From Sphingomonadales bacterium UBA7473 (GTDB lineage: Bacteria; Pseudomonadota; Alphaproteobacteria; Sphingomonadales; Sphingomonadaceae): a stretch of DNA of 13,514 bases. The translations under genes and the position numbers were made by a program. Where the stretch lies: contig DLOX01000223.1 of NCBI GenBank assembly GCA_002478575.1, positions 1 to 13,514 of the forward strand, in the 5' to 3' direction. Position 1 is the first letter of the stretch. Every line of letters begins with the position of its first letter. Below the pieces are notes generated by a model. That model did not search any database and was not told the DNA's origin. It was given only the letters and a program-made list of their open reading frames with translations. Below are positions 1-6,478 of this stretch, piece by piece.

Positions 1-97
1 CTTTGTGCCTTCGTGGCTTCGTGCGAGAAAAGGCGATGATTGAACCGCATCCATGCCCAGTAAATCTAGACTCGCACGAAGGCACAAAGACACAAAG
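1..97. repeat. Inverted pair of CTTnGTG-type 8-bp-period repeats
   Basis: Positions 1-27 consist of three 8-bp-period units of the form CTTnGTG followed by CGAG. The reverse complement of 71-97 matches 1-27 at 24 of 27 positions, so the two arms form an inverted repeat around a 43-bp spacer (28-70). The left arm may extend beyond the window. An 8-bp period is not a multiple of three, which argues against coding. I recall similar intergenic repeats in sphingomonad genomes but cannot search for them. Transcripts crossing the pair could fold into a long hairpin, so a terminator or a non-autonomous mobile element is possible. Confidence 0.75.
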
Positions 98-437
98 GGA
101 ATGATCCCGGCAAGGAAAGCCCAACTCCCTAAAAAGCGCCGGAAAACTGCCGAAGTATACAGTGAATCGCACCTGTCGACCTTGTCAAAACCCACGCCTC
201 GGCGAGAGACTTCACCCTGCCCCAGCGTCCGCAGCAGAACCGACCAGCGCTCGACGATGCCCCCAAAAGCCATCGATAACAGCGGATACAGATTGGCGAG
301 CGAAGCGAGACAGTGGAGGAGTCGGATCGCTGCTTTGCTCATAGATCGATTTAGAACATAAAATGATCAAAAAGTCAATGGCGAGCCTTTTGTCCATCTG
401 ATAGGATTCGCCTAGTGCATTTAGCAGACTGGCATCG
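98..437. other. Intergenic stretch with no supported gene
   Basis: Short open frames cross this stretch on both strands: plus 53-361, which runs through one repeat arm, and minus 460-212. Neither has a clear ribosome binding site, a recognisable domain or a plausible composition; the plus frame is dominated by Arg, Ser, Pro and Lys. I see no tRNA fold and no terminator with a T-run. The part around 345-380 is AT-rich and could hold a promoter for the gene at 491, but I cannot name convincing boxes. Confidence 0.5.
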
Positions 438-465
438 TAACTTTGACGTGAATGGGCCAAAGTTA
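438..465. promoter_or_regulatory. 8-bp perfect inverted repeat upstream of the orphan gene
   Basis: TAACTTTG (438-445) and CAAAGTTA (458-465) are perfect inverted copies separated by 12 bases. The repeat ends 25 bases before the ATG at 491 and 8 bases before its ribosome binding site (AGGAAGGG, 474-481). The spacing of the half-sites, about two helical turns, suits a dimeric repressor operator. A hairpin in the 5' leader is the alternative. No regulator for it is identifiable in the window. Confidence 0.4.
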
Positions 466-490
466 ATCTGTAGAGGAAGGGATCGGCTCA

Positions 491-1339
491 ATGCTCGCGG
501 GCGGTATTCAATATCGAAAGGCTAAACTTGGTGTGATACGACGTGCGATCTTATCCCTGTGCCCCCTCGCGATCATGGCCACCTCTGCTTGCGCCAATGA
601 TGAAGCAGAAGATCCCTTGAAAGCGCTCTATGATGTGAAGTGGGGCGATCCGAAATATCGATATGAGCCCTCGTTTCCCAGATCAGGCATTTACGTTAAA
701 CTGAATGATAAATGTGTTTTGAGCTATCGCAAGACCTATAACGCACTAAACGCGATTATTGGCGCTTCTACTAATCTAAGACCGCAGGGTCCCATCGTTG
801 AACCTGGACTCGCGAGCGCTCTCAATCGAACATCAAAAATGCGAGGACCTGAAGGCTTTCTAGTGGGCCAAAGAATTCATGTCGGAAGTTGGAAATGCTG
901 GTTAGAGAGTGATAAAAAAGTAGCGCAGGAATCACTCAATACTTGGCCGGACAAAATCCATGTTTACATCAATAATACTCCGTTGTCCCGTAGGGTACAA
1001 CTACCTATAGCTAAAGAACATATTCAAATAAAACTAAACCTAAATAGAATTCGAAATGATAGATGCCAGCTAAATATAAAATTGCTCAATGGAAAAATTG
1101 ACCTAGTGCGAGTTGATATTTTGGCTTACATAAAAACCTTAGACGAAATCGATTTTCAGCGTCATTTTTATATACTTGACTGCTTTTCTCGATCAATTTT
1201 AGCAGCGCATGGTTACTTTGGCGCTCTAACGATAGATCCAAATAATATATTGAGAGAACAGGATATAATGCAAAAGAATGAATATTTCTCGTTTCTATTT
1301 AAGTCTTTTGCGATACAAAATCAAAGACGGGAATATTGA
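491..1339 (+). CDS. Hypothetical AT-rich exported protein
   Basis: This 282-residue protein matches no family I recognise. The ATG is supported by AGGAAGGG at 474-481, nine bases upstream. Residues 17-35 look like a secretion signal: RR, then a hydrophobic stretch, ending in SACA before NDEAEDP. Signal peptidase I cleavage after ACA fits best. A lipobox at C34 (TSAC) is possible but poor. A GTG at 533 would give a shorter, more typical signal peptide but lacks such a good binding site. The mature part has several cysteines (C34, C75, and more later), no further membrane segment, and an Ile/Asn/Lys-rich second half. By hand count, 961-1320 is about 33% G+C, against about 60% in neighbouring genes. 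That composition and the isolated position beside repeats suggest recent acquisition. It is transcribed toward dprA and ends 71 bp from the dprA stop. Confidence 0.6.
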   Translation: MLAGGIQYRKAKLGVIRRAILSLCPLAIMATSACANDEAEDPLKALYDVKWGDPKYRYEPSFPRSGIYVKLNDKCVLSYRKTYNALNAIIGASTNLRPQGPIVEPGLASALNRTSKMRGPEGFLVGQRIHVGSWKCWLESDKKVAQESLNTWPDKIHVYINNTPLSRRVQLPIAKEHIQIKLNLNRIRNDRCQLNIKLLNGKIDLVRVDILAYIKTLDEIDFQRHFYILDCFSRSILAAHGYFGALTIDPNNILREQDIMQKNEYFSFLFKSFAIQNQRREY

Positions 1340-1410
1340 TCATGAGCTTATGAGTTGGAAAAGCAGTTAGAGATAATTGAAACCGCTCGTCGGACATCGT
1401 GGGTCCGCCC

Positions 1411-2505
1411 TCACCCCAAACTCACCCTACCCCCCGCATGCCGCTCTAACCGCCCTGCCAGTTCCAATTCCAGCAGCACCATCTGCACCACCGCAGGCAC
1501 CAAGCCTGACTGCCGGATCAGTTCATCCACCGCGACGGGCGTTGGGCTGAGCAGATTGGTGATGCGGGTGCGTTCGGCGGTTCCGGGGTCTGGCATATCT
1601 TGCGCTCCGCCATAGTCGCGTTTGGGGCTGTTGAGCATCAGGCCCGATATGGGCCGCACGGTTTCCAGCACGTCGGCGGCGGATTGGATCAGAGTTGCGC
1701 CGTCCCGGATCAGCTGGTTGCAGCCTTGGGCGCGGGGGTCCATCGGCGATCCGGGCACCGCCATGACTTCACGGCCCGCCTCCGCCGCCAATCGCGCGGT
1801 GATGAGCGATCCTGATTTCGGCGCAGCCTCCACCACCACCGTTCCCACGCACAGCCCAGCGATAATGCGATTGCGGGAGGGGAAGTGGCGGGCCAGTGGC
1901 TCCCGCCCCGGCGGTTGTTCCGCGATGAGGATGCCACGCGTCGCAATATCCTCCTGCAAATCCTTATTTTCGGGCGGATAGGCAATGTCGATCCCGCTCG
2001 CGATCACGCCGACCGTGCCATTGGCGATGGATCCTTGATGCGCCGCCGTATCAATGCCCCGCGCCAAGCCAGATACAATGAGCATGCCATCATCCGACAG
2101 GCCCTGCGCCAAAATCCGAGCGAACCGGCACGCCGCCGCAGAGGCATTGCGGGCCCCGACCAGCGCAACCGCTGGCCGCTCCAGCAAGCGCAAATCTCCC
2201 CGCACGATGAGCGCAGGGGGTGCGGAATCAATCTCCGCCAGCAAAGCGGGGTAAAGCCCTTGGCCAACGAACAAGTAACGCGCGCCGAGCCGCTCCACCG
2301 CTTCCACTTCGCGGGCGATATCGTCGTTCTTGGCAAGGATCGGCGCTTTGCCGCCGCCCCGCGCTGCAAGGTTGGGAATGGCCTCAATCGCGGCCCCTGC
2401 CGTGCCAAAGCGCTGGATCAGCTGAAAATAGGTGATGGGCCCAATATTGGGCGAGCGGATCAAGCGCAGCCGATCAAGCCGATCCTGATCCGCAGGTGAC
2501 GTCAT
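1411..2505 (-). CDS. dprA: DNA-processing protein DprA
   Basis: DprA binds incoming single-stranded DNA during natural transformation and loads RecA; it acts in the cytoplasm. The 364-residue product has the family layout: an N-terminal helical (SAM-like) part at about 10-60, a Rossmann-like core at about 100-285, and a C-terminal winged-helix DprA domain at about 305-360. Diagnostic motifs are VGARNAS at 116-122, SGLARGIDTAAH at 145-156, FPSRNRIIAG at 208-217, SGSLITARLAAEAGRE at 231-246 and the VPGSP turn at 250-254. The ATG lies inside the stop of plsY (ATGA overlap at 2502-2505), so translation is probably coupled. In the sphingomonad genomes I recall, plsY-dprA is often followed by topA. 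Here the next gene downstream is instead the convergent AT-rich orphan, suggesting a rearrangement or insertion after dprA. Confidence 0.95.
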   Translation of the reverse strand: MTSPADQDRLDRLRLIRSPNIGPITYFQLIQRFGTAGAAIEAIPNLAARGGGKAPILAKNDDIAREVEAVERLGARYLFVGQGLYPALLAEIDSAPPALIVRGDLRLLERPAVALVGARNASAAACRFARILAQGLSDDGMLIVSGLARGIDTAAHQGSIANGTVGVIASGIDIAYPPENKDLQEDIATRGILIAEQPPGREPLARHFPSRNRIIAGLCVGTVVVEAAPKSGSLITARLAAEAGREVMAVPGSPMDPRAQGCNQLIRDGATLIQSAADVLETVRPISGLMLNSPKRDYGGAQDMPDPGTAERTRITNLLSPTPVAVDELIRQSGLVPAVVQMVLLELELAGRLERHAGGRVSLG

Positions 2506-3095
2506 CCTTTGCTGGCGCCGATACGCGGCTCGGTGCCGTCGCGAAGGCGGCTGATATTATCGCGATGCTTCCAGATGAGGATCGCGGCGAGACCGGTAAG
2601 CACAAGCGCGGTTCGCTGATCAAGCAAAAAGTTCGCTGCAATGGGAGCAGAAACGGCAGCCGCCATGCCCCCAACGCTGGATATGCGCGTGATCGCCATC
2701 GCGCCTAGCCAAACGGCGGCAAAGATAAGCCCCAACATCCAAGACAGCGCCAGCGCGATGCCCACCAAAGTCGCAACGCCCTTCCCGCCTTTGAAGCCCA
2801 GCCACACGGGATAGATATGGCCGAAGAAGGCCCCAGCACCCGCAACAATCGCAAGCGACGGATCAACCATCCGCGCCAAACAGACGGCTGCTGCACCCTT
2901 GGCCGCATCGAGCAGCAATGTCCCTGCGGCAAGCCCCTTGCGTCCGGTGCGCAGCACATTGGTCGCGCCGATATTGCCTGAGCCAATCTGGCGGAGATCG
3001 CCTGCGCCAAACATCCGCGTCAGGATCACGCCAAAGGGGATGGAGCCCAGAAAATAGCCCCCAACCATAGCCACCGCTGTTGTCATGATGTCCAT
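2502..3095 (-). CDS. plsY: Glycerol-3-phosphate acyltransferase PlsY
   Basis: PlsY is an inner-membrane enzyme that moves an acyl group from acyl-phosphate to the sn-1 position of glycerol-3-phosphate, the first committed step of phospholipid synthesis. From the ATG at 3095 the protein has 197 residues, normal for the family. Conserved motifs are visible: SIPFG at 18-22, GSGNIGATNVLR at 38-49 (phosphate/acyl-phosphate binding), GFKGGKGVAT at 100-109 and KHRDNI at 176-181. Hydrophobic segments lie near 3-25, 54-76, 80-98, 110-133 and 142-172. I chose the ATG at 3095 because GGAAG lies 11 bases upstream; a TTG at 3113 in the same frame would add six residues that overlap this site. It is divergent from murI and overlaps dprA by four bases. 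Confidence 0.95.
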   Translation of the reverse strand: MDIMTTAVAMVGGYFLGSIPFGVILTRMFGAGDLRQIGSGNIGATNVLRTGRKGLAAGTLLLDAAKGAAAVCLARMVDPSLAIVAGAGAFFGHIYPVWLGFKGGKGVATLVGIALALSWMLGLIFAAVWLGAMAITRISSVGGMAAAVSAPIAANFLLDQRTALVLTGLAAILIWKHRDNISRLRDGTEPRIGASKG

Positions 3096-3144
3096 ATTGT
3101 CGCTTTCTTCCAATCAAAGCCCGCTCTGTCTAGCCCTAATCTGC

Positions 3145-3174
3145 TTGATGAGGGGCAAGCCCCCTGTCTATAGC
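3145..3174 (+). promoter_or_regulatory. Possible leaderless promoter for murI
   Basis: TTGATG (3145-3150) and TATAGC (3169-3174) each match four of six bases of the sigma-70 consensus and are separated by 18 bp. Transcription starting about seven bases after the -10 box would begin at or next to the murI ATG (3183), which has no convincing Shine-Dalgarno sequence. That would give a leaderless mRNA. The spacer holds a short inverted repeat, GGGGC-AA-GCCCC (3152-3163). This is inference from sequence alone. Confidence 0.35.
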
Positions 3175-3182
3175 TGGACGTC

Positions 3183-3986
3183 ATGACGGATTCCACTGCC
3201 CGCCCGATCCTGATCTTTGATTCCGGCGTGGGGGGATTGTCCGTCTTGGCGGAAATCCGGGCGCTTTTGCCGCATGCGCCTTTGATCTACGCGGCTGATA
3301 ATGCCTGGCATCCTTATGGCCCCCGGACCGAGGCCGAAATTGCGGCGCGGGTGCCCGCCTTGCTGGGGCGTCTGACCGAGCGATTCCGGCCTTGTGTGGT
3401 CGTGATTGCTTGCAACACTGCGGCGACGATTGCCCTGTCGCATGTCAGGGCCGCGTTGGACCTTCCCATCGTCGGTACAGTCCCCGCCATCAAACCGGCA
3501 GGCCTCGCAAGCAAAAGCCGCGTGATTGGCGTGTTGGGCACGCAAGCCACGGTGCGGCAACCCTATGTGGATCGCCTAGTCGCGGAGTTCGCAAGCGACT
3601 GCACCGTGTTGCGGCTTGGCTCCGCCGAGTTGGTGCGGATCGCCGAAGAAAAGCTGCGCGGGCACGCCCCCGATCTCAATGATATCAAAAAGATAATGGA
3701 AGGACTTTACGATCAGCCTGAAGGTCAATCGATTGATCAAATCGTGTTGGCCTGCACTCATTTTCCCTTATTACGAGACGAAATTGCGACCGTCAGCCCA
3801 CCCGGCGTGACTTTGGTCGATAGCGGAGCCGGGATCGCCCGACGCACGGCATTTCTGACGCAGGACATTGTCTGGCCAGGTGCCCGCAGCGCTGGCCGAG
3901 CGATATTTACGCTCAGTAACGATGATGTGGAGTTGCTTGCCCCTGCCCTAACAGGCTACGGCCTCACTGAGATCGACTATTTGTGA
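3183..3986 (+). CDS. murI: Glutamate racemase MurI
   Basis: MurI interconverts L- and D-glutamate, supplying D-Glu for the peptidoglycan stem peptide in the cytoplasm. The 267-residue length is typical. Family motifs are complete: FDSGVGG at 12-18 with the acidic D13 and S14, PYGPR at 44-48, ACNTAAT at 76-82 with catalytic C77, and ACTHFPLL at 190-197 with the second catalytic cysteine C191 followed by T192 and H193. The start gives the short N-terminal lead normal for the family. It is first in an apparent operon: the thioesterase gene starts 15 bp after its stop and the transporter follows with a 4-bp overlap. It diverges from plsY, with 87 bp between the two starts. Confidence 0.96.
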   Translation: MTDSTARPILIFDSGVGGLSVLAEIRALLPHAPLIYAADNAWHPYGPRTEAEIAARVPALLGRLTERFRPCVVVIACNTAATIALSHVRAALDLPIVGTVPAIKPAGLASKSRVIGVLGTQATVRQPYVDRLVAEFASDCTVLRLGSAELVRIAEEKLRGHAPDLNDIKKIMEGLYDQPEGQSIDQIVLACTHFPLLRDEIATVSPPGVTLVDSGAGIARRTAFLTQDIVWPGARSAGRAIFTLSNDDVELLAPALTGYGLTEIDYL

Positions 3987-4001
3987 GGAAGAGGAGCCGC
4001 A

Positions 4002-4457
4002 ATGCCGCTGAGTGACGCGCAATTGGTGGAGCGTTTCAACAATAAGCGAGCGGCGACGTCCGTGATCTTGAATGCCAAAATCCTTGAGGTCCGCTCTGCC
4101 GACGGTTTTGTGCGGATGAGCTATGATATCGGCCCCGATTTCTGCAACCCCAGTGGCGCGGTGCAGGGCGGGATTGTGACTGCGATGCTGGATGATGCGG
4201 CCGCCTTCGCGTGCATCGTGAAGTCAGGCAAAGCGATCTACGTGTCGTCCCTCGAGCTTAAGACCAGCTTCTTCAAATCGGCCAAAATGGGGCGGCTCTA
4301 TGCCGAAGGGCGGTGCTTGAAGCTGGGCAAAACCATTGCTTTTTTGGAAGCGGACCTGACCGATGAGGAGGGGCAATTGCTTGCTCGCATGACAACCACA
4401 ACCGCCCCGCGCCCGATTATGGACAAACCCCGTCTCGTCGAAGGGCAACCCGCATGA
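4002..4457 (+). CDS. PaaI-type hotdog-fold thioesterase
   Basis: The 151-residue protein has the size and central signature of the PaaI/YdiI-like acyl-CoA thioesterase family, which hydrolyses acyl- or aryl-CoA thioesters as dimers or tetramers. The segment NPSGAVQGGIVTAMLDDAAA (49-68) carries the glycine-rich turn and the acidic residue (D64 or D65) used as catalytic base. Q55 stands where many members have His, a variant that also occurs in the family. LELKTSFFKSA at about 84-94 is the usual second strand motif. A strong binding site, AGGAAGAGGAG, lies just upstream of the ATG. It sits between murI and an LplT-like transporter whose ATG overlaps its stop. The substrate is unknown; the neighbours suggest an acyl-CoA or lipid role. 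Confidence 0.88.
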   Translation: MPLSDAQLVERFNNKRAATSVILNAKILEVRSADGFVRMSYDIGPDFCNPSGAVQGGIVTAMLDDAAAFACIVKSGKAIYVSSLELKTSFFKSAKMGRLYAEGRCLKLGKTIAFLEADLTDEEGQLLARMTTTTAPRPIMDKPRLVEGQPA

Positions 4458-5779
4458 GCGGTGGCGGCAAAGGCACATTGTTTCTCTTGAAAGAGCGCCG
4501 CTTCGGCCCGCTTTTTGTCACCCAATTCCTTGGCGCGTTTAACGACAATATGTTCCGGACCGCTATGGTCATCCTAGCGATCTACGGCATTTACAATGAC
4601 GAAGCGAAAGAGGCACAGTTTAGCACGACCGCCCAAGCCCTGTTCATTCTGCCCTTCTTCCTGCTGTCTGCCGTCGCCGGGCAATTGGCCGATAGCCGAG
4701 ACAAAGCTGGCCTGATCCGCATCATCAAGACTGCAGAAATCATCATCATGATCGGCGGCGCAGCTGGGCTATTGCTCCAGAATATCCCGCTTTTGCTCGC
4801 AGCGCTCTTTGCGATGGGCATTCACTCGTCCTTCTTTGGACCCATTAAATATGCGATTTTGCCGCAGCATTTGGACAGCGACAATGTGCTCGGCGGCACG
4901 GGGCTGGTCGAGGCCGGCACCTATATCGCGATCCTCCTCGGCACCATTGTCGGCGGCATGATCCCTTACGAATGGGCGGCTGGCGGCGTGTTGCTGACTG
5001 CAATCGTGGGCAGGATATCCGGCGGCATGGTGCCTCCTGCTCCGCCCGAAGTCAGCGAAAAGCCGGTTTCCATTGACTGGAATATCTTCCGCGCGTCGTG
5101 GCAGCTTTCGAAGATGGTCATGAAGGTGAACCGCGTGAAGCTCGCGATCATCTGCATCAGCTTCTTCTGGTCGATTGGGGCGTTGCTGGGCGCACAGTTC
5201 CCGCCGCTCGTTAAGAATGCGCTGGGCGCAGACAAAGATGTCGCAACGCTGTTTCTGGCGATTTTCTCGGTGGGCGTTGCTATCGGCTCCATCGCAGTAA
5301 ACCGCTTGCTCAAAGGTGAGGTTTCCGCACGATATTCGCCAGTTGCGGCCAATTTGATGGGGCTGTTTGTTCTTCTCCTCTGGTGGGGTGTGCATCAATG
5401 GACCCCTGTTCCCGGCTATCTGATGGGCATCCGGGAGTTCGTCCAATACGGCATCGCTGATCTGATCATTTTGGCGCTGTTCGGGATTGCCGTTTTCGGT
5501 GGGATGTTTGTGGTCCCGCTCTATGCGTTTCTGACCGTGACCGTTGCGAAGAATGAGACGGCCCGAACCATCGCCGTCAATAATATCGTCAATTCAGGCT
5601 TCATGGTCGCCGCGACCTTGTCGCTTGGCGTGCTGGTCAGCCTCGGCGCAACCATAGAAGGCACGCTGATTTATGTAGCCTTTGCCTGCTTGGTCGCAGG
5701 CGGCATTGCGATCTTGCTCCATCGTGCAACCGATGAGGCCTTGCCGGTCTCTGAACCGACGCTCGATCCCGAAGTCTGA
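4454..5779 (+). CDS. MFS transporter, LplT/Aas-N-domain type
   Basis: A 441-residue polytopic membrane protein. The N-terminal segment GPLFVTQFLGAFNDNMFRTA (18-37) is characteristic of the lysophospholipid transporter LplT and of the transporter domain fused at the N-terminus of some 2-acyl-glycerophosphoethanolamine acyltransferases. About 11-12 hydrophobic segments run to residue 425, with a loop near residues 190-215, and NETARTIAVNNIVNSGF near 366-382 also fits the family. In E. coli, LplT flips lysophospholipids inward for re-acylation by Aas. Here the acyltransferase and ligase domains are absent from the protein and from the rest of the window. Translation is coupled to the thioesterase gene by ATGA (4454-4457). 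Its TGA directly abuts the stop of the convergent gene, forming TGATCA. The family is fairly sure; the substrate is inferred. Confidence 0.86.
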   Translation: MSGGGKGTLFLLKERRFGPLFVTQFLGAFNDNMFRTAMVILAIYGIYNDEAKEAQFSTTAQALFILPFFLLSAVAGQLADSRDKAGLIRIIKTAEIIIMIGGAAGLLLQNIPLLLAALFAMGIHSSFFGPIKYAILPQHLDSDNVLGGTGLVEAGTYIAILLGTIVGGMIPYEWAAGGVLLTAIVGRISGGMVPPAPPEVSEKPVSIDWNIFRASWQLSKMVMKVNRVKLAIICISFFWSIGALLGAQFPPLVKNALGADKDVATLFLAIFSVGVAIGSIAVNRLLKGEVSARYSPVAANLMGLFVLLLWWGVHQWTPVPGYLMGIREFVQYGIADLIILALFGIAVFGGMFVVPLYAFLTVTVAKNETARTIAVNNIVNSGFMVAATLSLGVLVSLGATIEGTLIYVAFACLVAGGIAILLHRATDEALPVSEPTLDPEV

Positions 5780-6316
5780 TCAAGCCTCTTCTTTTTCAAC
5801 CCATTCCGGAAAGAAGCTTGGTTCAATCGCTGACCAACCCGGCGCAGTGGCTGCCGCTTCGCTGATCGATTGAAGCAGGAACCGCCGCCGTAGCGGATGC
5901 AAGGTCGGCAAGGCCGCCGCGCCGCAAAAGGCCGTCGGCAACCACGGCCTAACGGAGGCGCCCAAGAGACGCTCATACAAGAAGCGAAATTCGCTAAAGC
6001 CCTCCAAACGATCCTGCCCTAGGTCAAAACCGGCAACGGCGATCAAGGGCCCCATGAAGGGGTGCAAAGCCACATACCCCCCATCGGCAGGCATAGTTTG
6101 GCGGACAATGTCCAGGGTTTGATAGACCCGGGTTTGTGCCTTGATACTGGCTGTCTCAAGCCCATCGCGAGCCCAATAAAGGACCGGGTCTCTTCGACCG
6201 AAAGCCACGTCAAGCGAGCGCCTGATATAGCGCTGACTGGCGGGGCTAAACGAGCTAAACTCCTTCAGTTCGTGTAAAGTGGATTTCCCGTCACCCTGTT
6301 TCGTCAATGATGCCAT
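5780..6316 (-). CDS. Hypothetical cytoplasmic protein, 178 residues
   Basis: I do not recognise this family. From the ATG at 6316 (MASLTKQGDG...) it has 178 residues, no signal peptide and no membrane segment. The sequence is rich in Phe, Leu, Ala and Arg, with likely helices around 15-60 and a Gly/Pro-rich middle containing YVALHPFMGPLIAVAGFDLG near 95-115. The C-terminal half has a Pro/Leu/Arg-rich stretch (TLHPLRRRFLLQS) and an acidic tail, EWVEKEEA. GGGGG sits eight bases before this ATG; an ATG at 6322 and a TTG at 6331 in the same frame are alternatives. It is a single gene, convergent with the MFS gene with no intervening base and divergent from the histidine kinase. The long intact frame, normal G+C and snug packing support a real gene. 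Confidence 0.7.
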   Translation of the reverse strand: MASLTKQGDGKSTLHELKEFSSFSPASQRYIRRSLDVAFGRRDPVLYWARDGLETASIKAQTRVYQTLDIVRQTMPADGGYVALHPFMGPLIAVAGFDLGQDRLEGFSEFRFLYERLLGASVRPWLPTAFCGAAALPTLHPLRRRFLLQSISEAAATAPGWSAIEPSFFPEWVEKEEA

Positions 6317-6374
6317 CGTCATCACCCCCAATGTTGCCAGGCTCGGCCTAGCGAAACTTTGTTATCCGCTTTTA

Positions 6375-6393
6375 TGGTTAACAGGGAATTAAG
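6375..6393 (+). promoter_or_regulatory. Putative LytTR direct-repeat operator upstream of the kinase gene
   Basis: The site reads TGGTTAACAGGGAATTAAG: two TTAA-centred half-sites whose cores begin 11 bp apart (6378 and 6389), about one helical turn. It matches a site on the minus strand at 8347-8329, before the lipoprotein gene, at 15 of 19 positions. The GTTAAG-like core resembles the AgrA consensus (ACAGTTAAG), a LytTR-family operator. It lies 86 bp before the kinase ATG, a fitting place for autoregulation by the response regulator. Binding is inferred, not shown. Confidence 0.5.
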
Positions 6394-6478
6394 AAGCTGA
6401 TCGACCAAGTGGCTTCGCCATTCGACCGGAGTTTAGGGCAGGCTGGCGTCCAACCTGAAGCGCAGCTATGCCAAAAGC

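Noticed and set aside
1..97. CRISPR-like interpretation of the repeats
   Set aside because: The units are only 8 bp, contiguous and degenerate, with no unique spacers of regular length and no cas genes.
53..361. 102-residue plus-strand open frame at the window start
   Set aside because: It begins inside the repeat pair, has no ribosome binding site, and its Arg/Ser/Pro-rich composition matches no protein family.
212..460. 82-residue minus-strand open frame
   Set aside because: It has no binding site and no domain, and overlaps the inverted repeat upstream of the gene at 491; it looks like chance coding.
1391..1407. CGGAC/GTCCG hairpin after dprA as a terminator
   Set aside because: A 5-bp stem without a T-run on either strand is too weak to call.
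1885..2499. 204-residue plus-strand frame opposite dprA
   Set aside because: It is antisense to conserved DprA motifs; the opposite strand explains the open frame in GC-rich sequence.
4769..5446. 225-residue minus-strand frame opposite the MFS gene
   Set aside because: His/Arg/Gln-rich, no domain, fully antisense to a clear membrane-protein gene.
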